A stretch of 64,000 nt of DNA, from positions 1 through 64,000 of the forward strand of contig CAWAJW010000017.1 of the NCBI GenBank assembly GCA_963782475.1. The letters run 5' to 3'. Below are positions 38,125-46,964 of this stretch, one piece after another (the first letter of the stretch is position 1; each line of letters starts with the position of its first letter). The position numbers were made by a program, and so were the translations under genes. Below the pieces are notes generated by a model. The model was not told where the DNA came from. It did no database searches and saw only the letters and a list, made by a program, of their open reading frames with translations. The stretch is from CAVQBP01 sp963782475 (lineage in GTDB: Bacteria > Bacteroidota > Ignavibacteria > Ignavibacteriales > Ignavibacteriaceae).

Positions 38125-38973
38125 TTATTTCTTTTCAACATTAATACTTCCGCCTGAAGTTTCTGCATAAAGAGGATTACCTCCATTATTTAAATCAGCT
38201 TCGAACTTTGTGGATGAAATTTTCTTAGCATTGTTTGCTGTTAAATTGCAGCTAACCCTCCCGCCTGAAGTATACATTTTTGCAGAAGCGTTAAAATTTT
38301 CCGGCAGCATTATCCTTATACCGCCGCCTGATGTGCTTAAATATATTCCTTTATTCTCTCCATCATAATCAAGAGAGATGCTGCCGCCAGAAGTCGTAGC
38401 TTTGATTTTAGAATCGCCCCCTTTTAAATTCACGCTTCCGCCGGAAGTTGAAGCATCAAGGTTTCCCTTAAAATCAGTTCCTGTAATGCTCCCGCCGGAA
38501 GTAGACATATCAAGCTTACCGATTACATTTTCAAAATTGATGCTCCCGCCGGATGTTGAAAGATCTATATTTCCTGAAATATCTGAAGTAGAGACGCTCC
38601 CGCCGCTGGTTTCTACTTTTACATTAAACTTTGCCGGTACCTTAATTTCGTAATGGAGTCTAATCCCGCTGGTAAACCAATCGAAAAGCCAATTTTTTCT
38701 TTTTGCGATTAGTTCAACTCTATCTTCATCATTATAAAACTTGAATTTCATCTTATCTTCTGCCTTTTCGTTTCCAAGGATTTTAATATAAACCTCATTT
38801 TTGTCCCAAGAAGTTATTGTTACTCCTCCGCCTGAAGTCTCAACCTTTAAATCCTTTCCGGGCGCAATCTGGAAGGTTCTTTCTTCAATTACATTTAAGC
38901 CTCCCCCAAATGTATTAGTATAAAGAAATAGAAAAATAAAAATAATTGATAAGATTTTGATCTTTTTATACAT
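38125..38973 (-). CDS. DUF4097 family beta-strand repeat protein
   Basis: The 282-residue protein has a signal peptide (KILSIIFIFLFLYTNTFG). It then has at least eight repeats built on (E/T)TSGGS(I/V), e.g. VETSGGSVSTSDISGNIDLSTSGGSINFENV, spaced about 20 residues apart (about 40-280). This is the right-handed beta-helix of DUF4097/putative auto-transporter adhesin head proteins. It is likely periplasmic or surface bound. In many bacteria such genes lie next to anti-sigma factors; none is seen here. The function is unknown. Confidence 0.85.
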   Translation of the reverse strand: MYKKIKILSIIFIFLFLYTNTFGGGLNVIEERTFQIAPGKDLKVETSGGGVTITSWDKNEVYIKILGNEKAEDKMKFKFYNDEDRVELIAKRKNWLFDWFTSGIRLHYEIKVPAKFNVKVETSGGSVSTSDISGNIDLSTSGGSINFENVIGKLDMSTSGGSITGTDFKGNLDASTSGGSVNLKGGDSKIKATTSGGSISLDYDGENKGIYLSTSGGGIRIMLPENFNASAKMYTSGGRVSCNLTANNAKKISSTKFEADLNNGGNPLYAETSGGSINVEKK

Positions 38974-39189
38974 TTCATGCCTCCTGCTGTATAGAACATT
39001 AGACTCAATTATTTGTAAAAAGGTTACTATATTGAAGTTCTGATGAAAATCTAAAGTATATCTATTAAAAGTCTTTCTGTGCTTGACCTCACCGGATGTT
39101 TGGAATATTAGATTGAATAGTTAGATTTGAATCCCGAATGAAATCATATCTTTAAAAAAAACGTATATAAATCTACTTAGGTAAATAAA

Positions 39190-39633
39190 ATGAACCGAAA
39201 CAATGCTGCAATACGTCCTGCCGCATTAGAAGATTCCGGTCGTGTTACTGAACTATGTTTTCAATTGGGTTACAAAGTTTTGGAAAGCGACATAAGGAAA
39301 CGTCTTAAAGAATTTATTGACCTGGAGGAAGCAGCAACATTTGTTGCCGATGATGGAGGAATAGTCTTAGGCTGGATTCACGTAGGTATAAGGTCTTCTC
39401 TTGAATCGGGAGATCTAGCGGAAATTACAGGCCTTGTTGTAGATGAATCTGTACGTGGAAGCGGAATTGGTAAAAACCTAGTTTTAAAAGCAGAAGAATG
39501 GGTCAGAAATAAGGGTTATAATTCGATAAGAGTGAGGACAAATATTATTCGAGAGGATACTCATAATTTTTATAAGAAAATAGGATTTGAAGAAAAAAAG
39601 AGACAGACAGTATTTCAGAAAAATTTAATTTAA
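39190..39633 (+). CDS. GNAT family N-acetyltransferase
   Basis: The 147-residue single-domain protein opens with AAIRPAALEDSGRVTELCFQLGY. The acetyl-CoA site is ITGLVVDESVRGSGIGKNLVLKAEEW (Rxx GxG/A motif, about 77-102), and NFYKKIGFEEKKRQTVFQK closes the fold. It is a stand-alone acetyltransferase of unknown substrate, different in sequence from the one at 4.4 kb. It has its own upstream region and a weak ribosome site. Confidence 0.88.
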   Translation: MNRNNAAIRPAALEDSGRVTELCFQLGYKVLESDIRKRLKEFIDLEEAATFVADDGGIVLGWIHVGIRSSLESGDLAEITGLVVDESVRGSGIGKNLVLKAEEWVRNKGYNSIRVRTNIIREDTHNFYKKIGFEEKKRQTVFQKNLI

Positions 39634-39916
39634 GCATTATCACACCTAAAGGATTATCACACAAGCACCATCAACAACTGCTTCGGAATTCTATTCAATT
39701 CACCGGGATTACTATTGTCTTTTTAATAACTATTCCACTTAGTAAAATTTCCAAGCTCAAACTCTTCAAACCAAGGTTTTAATTAATTTTTATTCTTATT
39801 TTTATCATCCAATGCATTCATTTTTATTTAGAAGAATTTTAATATATAGCTCAACCGGAAAGCACACATTCCGCTCTCCAATTTATTCATAATTTTATCG
39901 AAAGATTGTTCACAAA

Positions 39917-42589
39917 ATGTATAAAAAAATATCTGCTTTTCTATTTCTTTTCACTCTTTTACAGCTTATTCCAGGTTCTGGATCATTATATACATTAGCC
40001 GGAGATAATTCAGATTCGCCGGTAAACCAATACGAATTAGATTCCGGGTGGGTTTGTAAAAATATTAAAGATGTAAAATCAAATGGAGAAGAACTATCCA
40101 GGCAATCCTATTCAATAAAAAGCTGGATGCCTGCAACAGTACCCGGAACCATATTAACAACGCTGCTTAATAACGGGTTAATTCCTGATCCTTTTTATGG
40201 AATGAACAATAAGAAAATCCCTGATATATATGATACAGGACGCGGCTATTATACCTACTGGTTTGTTAAAAACTTTCGTGAAGAAACTCCTTCCGGTTCC
40301 GAACAAGTCTGGCTCCGATTCCGGGGAGTCAATTACGGCTGCGATATTTATCTGAACGGCCACAAGCTGAACGATGAAACACATTACGGGATGTTTCTCC
40401 GCGAAACCTACAATATTACTAATTTTCTTTCTGATGACGGAAATAACCGGCTGGCTGTTATAGTATATCCCCCGGATCCGGTCGGGAATCCAAACGGCGG
40501 TCAGGGAGGCGATGGAACAATCGGGCATAATGTTTCCTGTCAGTATACTGCAGGCTGGGATTGGATCCAGCCGATTCATGATAGAAATACAGGTATATGG
40601 GATAAAGTAATAATTGAAAGAACGAATACTATCAGGCTGAAGTATCCGCATATAATTACAATAGTTCCGGGGAAAAGATTTCCTGGAAAACATCAGAACC
40701 CTGCTATTATAAGAGCCAGCGCAGAGATCGAAAATCCAACCAACGAGTTAGTTCAGGGAACATTACAGCTTCTCATCGGAAATGATATTATAAAAAAAGA
40801 TGTTGCACTGAATCCGATATCAACAGCAAAAGTAGAATTACCTGATTTCACATTGGAAAATCCTGAACTTTGGTGGCCAAACGGATACGGAAATCAGCCG
40901 TTATACAAATTAAGGTTCAGGTTTATCGGGAATGACAATCAATTAATGGATGAAAAAGATGTAACAATAGGAGTACGGGAAATCCAAACTAAATGGAACA
41001 GCCGTACGCTGAGCCGCGAAGTGCTTGTAAACGGGGAGAAAATTTTTATTAAGGGGGGCGACTGGATTATCTCGGATGCTATGCTCAGGTTTTCGTCTGA
41101 ACGGTACGATGCCGAAGTACGTTTTCACCGCGACATGAATCTTAACCTGATCCGTATATGGGGCGGCGCTATAACCGAAAGACCGGAGTTCTATAACGCC
41201 TGCGACAAGTATGGTATACTGGTTTTCCAGGATTTCTGGATGTCAGGTGACTGCAACGGAAAATGGTTCGATAAAATGAAAAAAGAGGATCAATGGACAA
41301 GACGCAAATACCCGGATGATCACGGACTGTTTCTCAAATCAATTGCGGACCAGGTCAGAATGATCCGCAATCATCCTTCTCTCGCATTCTACTGCGGCGG
41401 CAATGAAATTCCGCCTCCGGAGGATATCCTGGCGGTTATGGTGGATTCTCTCCTTCCTGCTCTTGACAGTACACGATACTTTTTCGAATATTCAAACGCT
41501 GACAGTATGTCTCACAATTTTATCGGGGGAAACGGAGATGGTACTTATCATATCCAGCCTCTCAGCTACTTCTGGGAGAAGCGCTCCTTCCCTTTTAATT
41601 CTGAGATAGGGTCTGTAGGAATTGGAGATTATCAATCGCTCGAACGCTTTATTCCGAAGCAGGATTTGGTTCTTCCAGGTTCCGACTGGAGCGGTATAGA
41701 TTCCGTGTGGAGATACCACAAGCCGGGCTGGTACGGAGATTACATGAATGCATATGGAAAGCCGAAGGATTTAAAAGATTTCGCCGATAAAGCGCAGCTC
41801 CTCAATTATGACCAATACAGGGGGTTGATGGAAGGGCACATTGCTCACATGTGGGATTGGTATACCGGAGTGATCATCTGGAAAACTCAAAATCCATGGA
41901 CTGCACTACGCGGTCAAATGTATGATTATTACCTTGATCCGAATGGCGGCTTATACGGGCTTCATCATGCGGATGCGCCTCTTCATGCAATGTATAATCC
42001 AGTGAACGGAATGGTGATGATCGCAAATCATACTTTCAATCCCCGGCATGATCTTATGATCCAGGCAAAAGCGTATAACATTGCAGGTCAGGATTCCCTG
42101 CTTCTGCAGTGGATTGTAGAATTAAGCCCCGCCTCTGTTCAGAAAATTGATTCAATAAAAAAAGCATTAAATGAATTATTTGCTGTGCAGGGAGGATTTT
42201 TATCTTTACGTTTACTTAATGCCTCTCACAAAATCCTTGATGATAATCTTTACTGGCTGCCGGATTCAGCAGGTAATTACAGCGGATTACAGCAAATGTC
42301 AAAAGCAAAGGCCGCAGTTACTGCACTAAAAGAAAGCGACGGAAAGATCGAAGTGAAGATTGAGAATCCGCCGGGAGGACCCCTTGATTTTTTCAACCGT
42401 ATTTCTCTTGTAAACAGAACAACTAAAAAAAGAATAGTACCGGTATTTTACAGCGATAATTACGTTTCGGTTTTACCCGGAGAAGTGAAAACTATTTTTA
42501 TTGATTACACAAATAAGGAGGATATTAATAATGCCGTAGTTTCGATAAGCGGCTGGAATGCTGATGAAAAGTTTATAGAAATAAAGTAA
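39917..42589 (+). CDS. Glycoside hydrolase family 2 (beta-mannosidase/exo-glucosaminidase type)
   Basis: The 890-residue protein has a signal peptide (ISAFLFLFTLLQLIPGSGS). Domains in order: the sugar-binding jelly roll (about 45-230, GRGYYTYWFVKNFR ... WLRFRGVNYGCDIYLNGHKLNDE), an immunoglobulin-like domain (235-350), and the TIM barrel with GGDWIISDAMLRFSSERYDAEVRFHRDMNLNLIRIWGGA. The acid/base Glu lies in FYCGGNEIPPPED (about 494) and the nucleophile Glu in FNSEIGSVGI (about 562). Additional beta domains follow at the end. The GGAITERPEFYNACDKYGILVFQDFWMSGDC wording fits the exo-beta-D-glucosaminidase/endo-beta-mannosidase branch. It acts in the periplasm on mannan- or glucosamine-containing chains. 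It forms a glycan-use block with the esterase and receptor to its right. Confidence 0.88.
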   Translation: MYKKISAFLFLFTLLQLIPGSGSLYTLAGDNSDSPVNQYELDSGWVCKNIKDVKSNGEELSRQSYSIKSWMPATVPGTILTTLLNNGLIPDPFYGMNNKKIPDIYDTGRGYYTYWFVKNFREETPSGSEQVWLRFRGVNYGCDIYLNGHKLNDETHYGMFLRETYNITNFLSDDGNNRLAVIVYPPDPVGNPNGGQGGDGTIGHNVSCQYTAGWDWIQPIHDRNTGIWDKVIIERTNTIRLKYPHIITIVPGKRFPGKHQNPAIIRASAEIENPTNELVQGTLQLLIGNDIIKKDVALNPISTAKVELPDFTLENPELWWPNGYGNQPLYKLRFRFIGNDNQLMDEKDVTIGVREIQTKWNSRTLSREVLVNGEKIFIKGGDWIISDAMLRFSSERYDAEVRFHRDMNLNLIRIWGGAITERPEFYNACDKYGILVFQDFWMSGDCNGKWFDKMKKEDQWTRRKYPDDHGLFLKSIADQVRMIRNHPSLAFYCGGNEIPPPEDILAVMVDSLLPALDSTRYFFEYSNADSMSHNFIGGNGDGTYHIQPLSYFWEKRSFPFNSEIGSVGIGDYQSLERFIPKQDLVLPGSDWSGIDSVWRYHKPGWYGDYMNAYGKPKDLKDFADKAQLLNYDQYRGLMEGHIAHMWDWYTGVIIWKTQNPWTALRGQMYDYYLDPNGGLYGLHHADAPLHAMYNPVNGMVMIANHTFNPRHDLMIQAKAYNIAGQDSLLLQWIVELSPASVQKIDSIKKALNELFAVQGGFLSLRLLNASHKILDDNLYWLPDSAGNYSGLQQMSKAKAAVTALKESDGKIEVKIENPPGGPLDFFNRISLVNRTTKKRIVPVFYSDNYVSVLPGEVKTIFIDYTNKEDINNAVVSISGWNADEKFIEIK

Positions 42590-42785
42590 GAAGAGAAGCA
42601 GGAATGAATTTCAGGATTGTCTGAATGACTGGACAGATGAATAGAGCAACAAATGCTTTCTTATTAACAACAGAATATAAAAAGATATTAGTTAATGATA
42701 AGCTTCCGTATTTCGGTTGATCAGGTATGGTAAATGCAAAAATTTCGCATTCCCCGAATGCATCAAGAACCTGACAGCCTTTTTA

Positions 42786-42829
42786 AACGCATTTGGAACG
42801 CATTTTGAACGGATTTAGAACGGATCCGG
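42786..42829. promoter_or_regulatory. Four 11-bp direct repeats (iterons)
   Basis: AACGCATTTGG, AACGCATTTTG, AACGGATTTAG and AACGGATCCGG follow one another with no gap, each exactly 11 bp, so every copy falls on the same face of the helix. They end 45 bp upstream of the TTG start at 42875. A regulator binding in series is the natural reading; a minisatellite is the alternative. Confidence 0.6.
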
Positions 42830-42874
42830 GAAGGTTTAATAATAGTTATACTATATTATTTATAGGGGGTTAAA

Positions 42875-43516
42875 TTGGCAAATGTAGATAAATCAGTTCT
42901 TGGTTTTGTATCTGGAAAGCTCGGAGATGTTGTATTCCGGAGGATGAACGGGAAAAAATTTGTATCTCTTGGTGCAAAGAAGTATAAAATAAGCCAGTCT
43001 GCAGAAGCGAAAAAAGGGAGAGCAAATTTTGCTGTTGTTGTTAAATTTGCAGTAAATATTAATTCAATACCGGAATTAAAGGGAGCCTGGTCATCGGCAG
43101 AAATACCAGGGACAAATTCTTATCACAAAATCTTAAAATTAAACGCAAAGCTGGTTAACTCAGGCCACCTTACTGCTGCAAATAAAATCACGCCCGACGG
43201 CTTGCCGTTAACATTATCTTCTTTAAGATTAAATGAAGATAACGAGCTGGAGCTTGATATCTCTTATCCCCGGGAGAGGATTAACTTCCCTTCCATTCTT
43301 TATCTTATTTTTGTTTTTAATAACGAAACTATTCTTAAGCAAAGTATAAATATAGAAAAAGAGATATTGGAAGCTCCAATAAAGATTCCTCTTAATAATG
43401 AAATAATAAAGAGCTTAAAGAATTTTCCCGGGGCTCTTGTTTTTACAGCGGTTTTAGGAAATAAGCTTAATGGAGAAGGAATTTTCTGGACGAGCACAGC
43501 AGCAGGTGTAATATAA
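42875..43516 (+). CDS. DUF6266-like protein
   Basis: The 213-residue ORF starts with TTG 42875 behind AGGGGG. It begins VLGFVSGKLGDVVFRRMNGKKFVSLGAKKYKISQSAEAKKGRANFAVVVKFA. The GKLGxVVxRxxxGKxxV ... QxxxRxxF layout resembles the start of DUF6266 proteins of Bacteroidota (the match is by eye). The remainder is beta-rich with a hydrophobic strand FPSILYLIFVFNNETILKQS, and has no signal peptide. Related proteins are of unknown function. It follows four 11-bp direct repeats and stands alone between the GH2 gene and the esterase. Confidence 0.6.
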   Translation: MANVDKSVLGFVSGKLGDVVFRRMNGKKFVSLGAKKYKISQSAEAKKGRANFAVVVKFAVNINSIPELKGAWSSAEIPGTNSYHKILKLNAKLVNSGHLTAANKITPDGLPLTLSSLRLNEDNELELDISYPRERINFPSILYLIFVFNNETILKQSINIEKEILEAPIKIPLNNEIIKSLKNFPGALVFTAVLGNKLNGEGIFWTSTAAGVI

Positions 43517-43859
43517 AAATTGTATGCGGATAAAAATCAGATACGATGTGTAAGAGAGTCACCCTCATTTAAATCTGCTGGTTAGTGAAACGTAAGCATA
43601 TCATTAACCAATGGATTTATCCATAGGTTTAAAGGAAAAAACTATTAATACTCTTAACGGTTCTAACCGTTTTTTACACTACTAAATTAAACCGATGAAT
43701 CGGTTAAGATATGTAAGGGTGTACAACTCATTTAAATGGGGCTGACTAAAAAGTAATATTCAATTTAAAAATCAGTGTAAATCCCTTTAAATCAGCGTCA
43801 TCTGTGTTCTATTTTTTAGGAAATAATTACTTTTTAGAAAGCCTTTTAATAAAACAAAA
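43517..43859. other. Intergenic interval with short palindromes
   Basis: The palindrome AACGGTTCTAACCGTTTTTT lies at 43657-43676, and a related pair (ACCGATGAATCGGT) at 43690-43703. The first resembles a short intrinsic terminator. A near copy (AACGGTTTTAACCGTTTT) recurs at 46750, on the other side of the esterase gene. Confidence 0.5.
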
Positions 43860-46253
43860 TTACTTCAGCAAAACAAATTTCCTGGTTGAGGTAAAACTGC
43901 CTGCCTCCATCCTGTAAAGATAAATTCCGCTTGGTAAATTGTTAACATCGACATTAATTTCATGATAGCCAGCTTCCATCTCGCTGTTAACCAATGTTTC
44001 TACTTTTCTGCCGAGAAGATCATAAATAATGATTTTTATCATTCCCGATTTAGGCAGAGCAAATTTTATTTTTGTAGTCGGGTTAAACGGGTTGGGATAG
44101 TTTTGACTTATTGAATAATCTGAAGGTATTCCGGTTTCTTCCCCTTTAACATCTACTAAAAGAGAAGCCTCATTGCTGTATCCGGATTGCAGAGTATCTT
44201 TATATGCTTTTATTCTATACGTATAGTTTTGACCTTGTTCCGCATTTTTGTCGACATATTCACTGCCGCTTCCTTTTAACGTATCAAGCAATGTAAAAGA
44301 AGTTTGGGGACTCTGCTCACGTTCAATAACATATCCATCTGCTATTGTTGAGTTATCATGCCAGGTAAGAGTAATTTCATTTGAGCCGTTTACCTGCAAA
44401 GCAAGATTCGTAGGAGCATATAATAAAGAAAAGCTGCCTGCGCTGCTCCATGATCCGGAGCCTGCAATATTGCTTCCCCGAACCCGCCAGTAATATATTA
44501 TTCCTTCTGAAAACCATGATATAGAATTGACGGTATCCGTCGTTGAAAGCGACTTGAAAAGGTTCGTAAATGCCTGATCATAAGCTAACTGAATTAAATA
44601 TTTGTCAGAGCTTTCAACTTTATTCCACGTAAGAGTAACGTACCCCATTTTTTCTGAAACAGAAGAAGCCCTTCTAGGTGATGCCGGCGGAGATAACGTA
44701 GTTATAAAGCTAAATATATTACTCCAGGGACCTATATCCGAAGCGCTTTTCACCTTGACATGCCAATAGTATTTTTGATTTTCTGATAAGCCGGTAAATG
44801 TTTCTAAAGTATCAGTTAATGTTGAATCAATCTTAAAAATATTTGCAAATGAAGGGTCTGTTGATAATTCAATATAATATTTTTCAGCTTGAATAACCTT
44901 CTTCCATTTAAGTGTAATATTTGTATCAAGGCCGTTCTGAAGATTTTGAGGATAAATTAATGATGTATAAAAAGTGGTACCGTTGGAAAGGTTCGGGTTA
45001 GACCATGTAATCCATTTGGAAAGATCGATACTGTATGGACTGTCGGAAATGCCGGCAGTGTTTACGGTATCCCTGCCAAGGAGAAACTTATCCACGAATG
45101 CTTCGATTTCCGGAATCTGGCTGTCCGGAACCTGACAATGCAAATGTCCACCAACAATAGAAAATCCGAACCTGTCGGGAATGCCTAAAGCGTTATAAAC
45201 CTGCTTCGCGGCCCTGCTGCAAAGATCGCACGAAGGATTTGAGAGCCATGTATAGTCCGGGTTTGCCGTAACGTATAAGGCCCGGGGTGCACACATTGCC
45301 ATTAATTCATGATGATCTTCGGGAAGCTTCGAAACATTATCGCCTGAAAATTGACTCATCGAATTCATAAACCAATTATAGTCGGTATTATCAATCTTTT
45401 CCACAGTACCATTAGGTTCCGACTGTGAATATCGCCATGAAGTTGCGCCGCCGCCGCCTGACTCCTGCGCAATAGTAAGTGCAATACGCTCGTCAAGCGC
45501 TCCTGCAAAAAGCGCCATTTTACCTGCATAAGAACATCCGGTAACAGCTATATGCTTAAGATCTATCGGGAGAACATTCTGAACAAGCTCCAGGCCGTCG
45601 ATTATACGGCTTACACCCCAAGCCCATGCACTATACTGTCCGCTGTTATCAATGTTATAACCAGGGTAAAGCCTGTAGTAGGGATCAGTATTTTTCGGGC
45701 TGCCGTAAGTTGTTACCTGGTTATGGCTGAAAGTGATTTGTGCGATATTGCGGCTGCTGAAGATTGCAGATGGGATACTGCCGCTGGGGCTATTCATTCC
45801 GATCACTGCAGGGAAAGGGCCGGTTCCGGCCGGGAGGACAATTTGCGAAGTCAAGGTGAGCGTTTGACCATCAACAGTAACTTTCACAGTAAGCATTCCG
45901 CCGGAGTAGCTGGCAGTTATACTGTCCGGACGTGCCGGTTTTCCTCCGATCTCATAATGCTGAATCTGCGCACCGATCTCAGCACGCCGGATCCGCCAAT
46001 CGGAGAAGTTCGACATGCGTCCCCTGCCGTCAGCCCACTCAAACGGGTCCGGCAAGTTCTTGATAACAGGAAGCGCACTGAATGAAGGCAGATAAGGTAT
46101 TGGGGAGTCTGCACCAGTATTCTCAACATCATAAACAAGGGGCATTTCTTGAGCAAATGAATCAACGAAAGGAGTTAAGCTGAATAGAAAGATGAAGACT
46201 GCAGAAAACAATATTAAAGATCGGTTGTAACTTAAAAGTGTAAATCTTATCAT
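43860..46253 (-). CDS. Type IX-secreted CE15 glucuronoyl esterase with fibronectin III domains
   Basis: The 797-residue protein has a signal peptide (ILFSAVFIFLFSLTPFVDSFA). The catalytic domain (about 45-390) has TGCSYAGKMALFAGALDERIALTIAQESG, with nucleophile Ser near 237 and the Glu of the ESG. It also has CAPRALYVTANPDYTWLSNPS and FSIVGGHLHCQVPDSQIP with the catalytic His. These match carbohydrate esterase family 15, which cuts the ester between glucuronic acid of xylan and lignin. Three fibronectin III-like domains (about 430-700) follow, then a full type IX sorting domain, ISQNYPNPFNPTTKIKFALP to RKFVLLK. The enzyme should be exported and surface-bound. The gene is intact, between two related palindromes. 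Confidence 0.88.
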   Translation of the reverse strand: MIRFTLLSYNRSLILFSAVFIFLFSLTPFVDSFAQEMPLVYDVENTGADSPIPYLPSFSALPVIKNLPDPFEWADGRGRMSNFSDWRIRRAEIGAQIQHYEIGGKPARPDSITASYSGGMLTVKVTVDGQTLTLTSQIVLPAGTGPFPAVIGMNSPSGSIPSAIFSSRNIAQITFSHNQVTTYGSPKNTDPYYRLYPGYNIDNSGQYSAWAWGVSRIIDGLELVQNVLPIDLKHIAVTGCSYAGKMALFAGALDERIALTIAQESGGGGATSWRYSQSEPNGTVEKIDNTDYNWFMNSMSQFSGDNVSKLPEDHHELMAMCAPRALYVTANPDYTWLSNPSCDLCSRAAKQVYNALGIPDRFGFSIVGGHLHCQVPDSQIPEIEAFVDKFLLGRDTVNTAGISDSPYSIDLSKWITWSNPNLSNGTTFYTSLIYPQNLQNGLDTNITLKWKKVIQAEKYYIELSTDPSFANIFKIDSTLTDTLETFTGLSENQKYYWHVKVKSASDIGPWSNIFSFITTLSPPASPRRASSVSEKMGYVTLTWNKVESSDKYLIQLAYDQAFTNLFKSLSTTDTVNSISWFSEGIIYYWRVRGSNIAGSGSWSSAGSFSLLYAPTNLALQVNGSNEITLTWHDNSTIADGYVIEREQSPQTSFTLLDTLKGSGSEYVDKNAEQGQNYTYRIKAYKDTLQSGYSNEASLLVDVKGEETGIPSDYSISQNYPNPFNPTTKIKFALPKSGMIKIIIYDLLGRKVETLVNSEMEAGYHEINVDVNNLPSGIYLYRMEAGSFTSTRKFVLLK

Positions 46254-46964
46254 TTTAACTCCTGATTTTTATTCAATTTTAAAATATCATTCCAAGATGC
46301 ATTCATTAATCATTACTAAGTGAACGCCAAAATTATAAATGGATACAATTTTGTTGTCATTCATAAAAATGAGTTCTTATAGAAAAGATCAACCCCCGGT
46401 TCGTTTTACTACCCTTCAATATTATAAATTTCCCCGGCACTTGGAGGATGCACCTTTACTTAACAAAATGAACTTCTTAAGGATATTTGAATCGTTTCAA
46501 TTTATATACGATAATACTGAATGTCAAGAAAAAAATGACAGTAAGCATATTAATTATTTTGAAAAACAGAATACAATAATGGATAACAAGGGAGTTGAGT
46601 AAACAGTAAAATTTTGTTATGTGAATCGTTTACTGATGAAAACCAGTACTGATTCAGCATCTGTTTTCAACGAAAAACAATGTAAGAAGGGTCAAGCTGG
46701 TAACGACCTTTTGGGTCAGCCCCTTTAAAGCTAAAAAAACAATCAATACTTTTAACGGTTTTAACCGTTTTAAATAAAACACTGATAACTACGGGAATAT
46801 CAGATTTGTTAATTGCCAAGCCCACTCATTCTGTTTTATCAAGATATCCTTGCCGCCAACAGTTAGGTAAGCCTATCGAAATCTGATTCATGACAGCTTC
46901 GAAAATGCTCTTGGGAAAAGATAGGAAAGAATATTAAATTGTTACACCATAAAAACAAGAAAAG
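46254..46964. other. Intergenic interval
   Basis: I see no supported gene in these 711 bp. A long open stretch at 46339-46602 has no ribosome site and no family resemblance. The palindrome AACGGTTTTAACCGTTTT (46750-46767) repeats the one at 43657. Promoters for the divergent esterase (left) and TonB receptor (right) must lie here. Confidence 0.5.

Noticed and set aside
46339..46602. 87-codon ORF in the interval before the TonB receptor
   Set aside because: No ribosome site, no recognisable motif and low-complexity composition; more likely chance.
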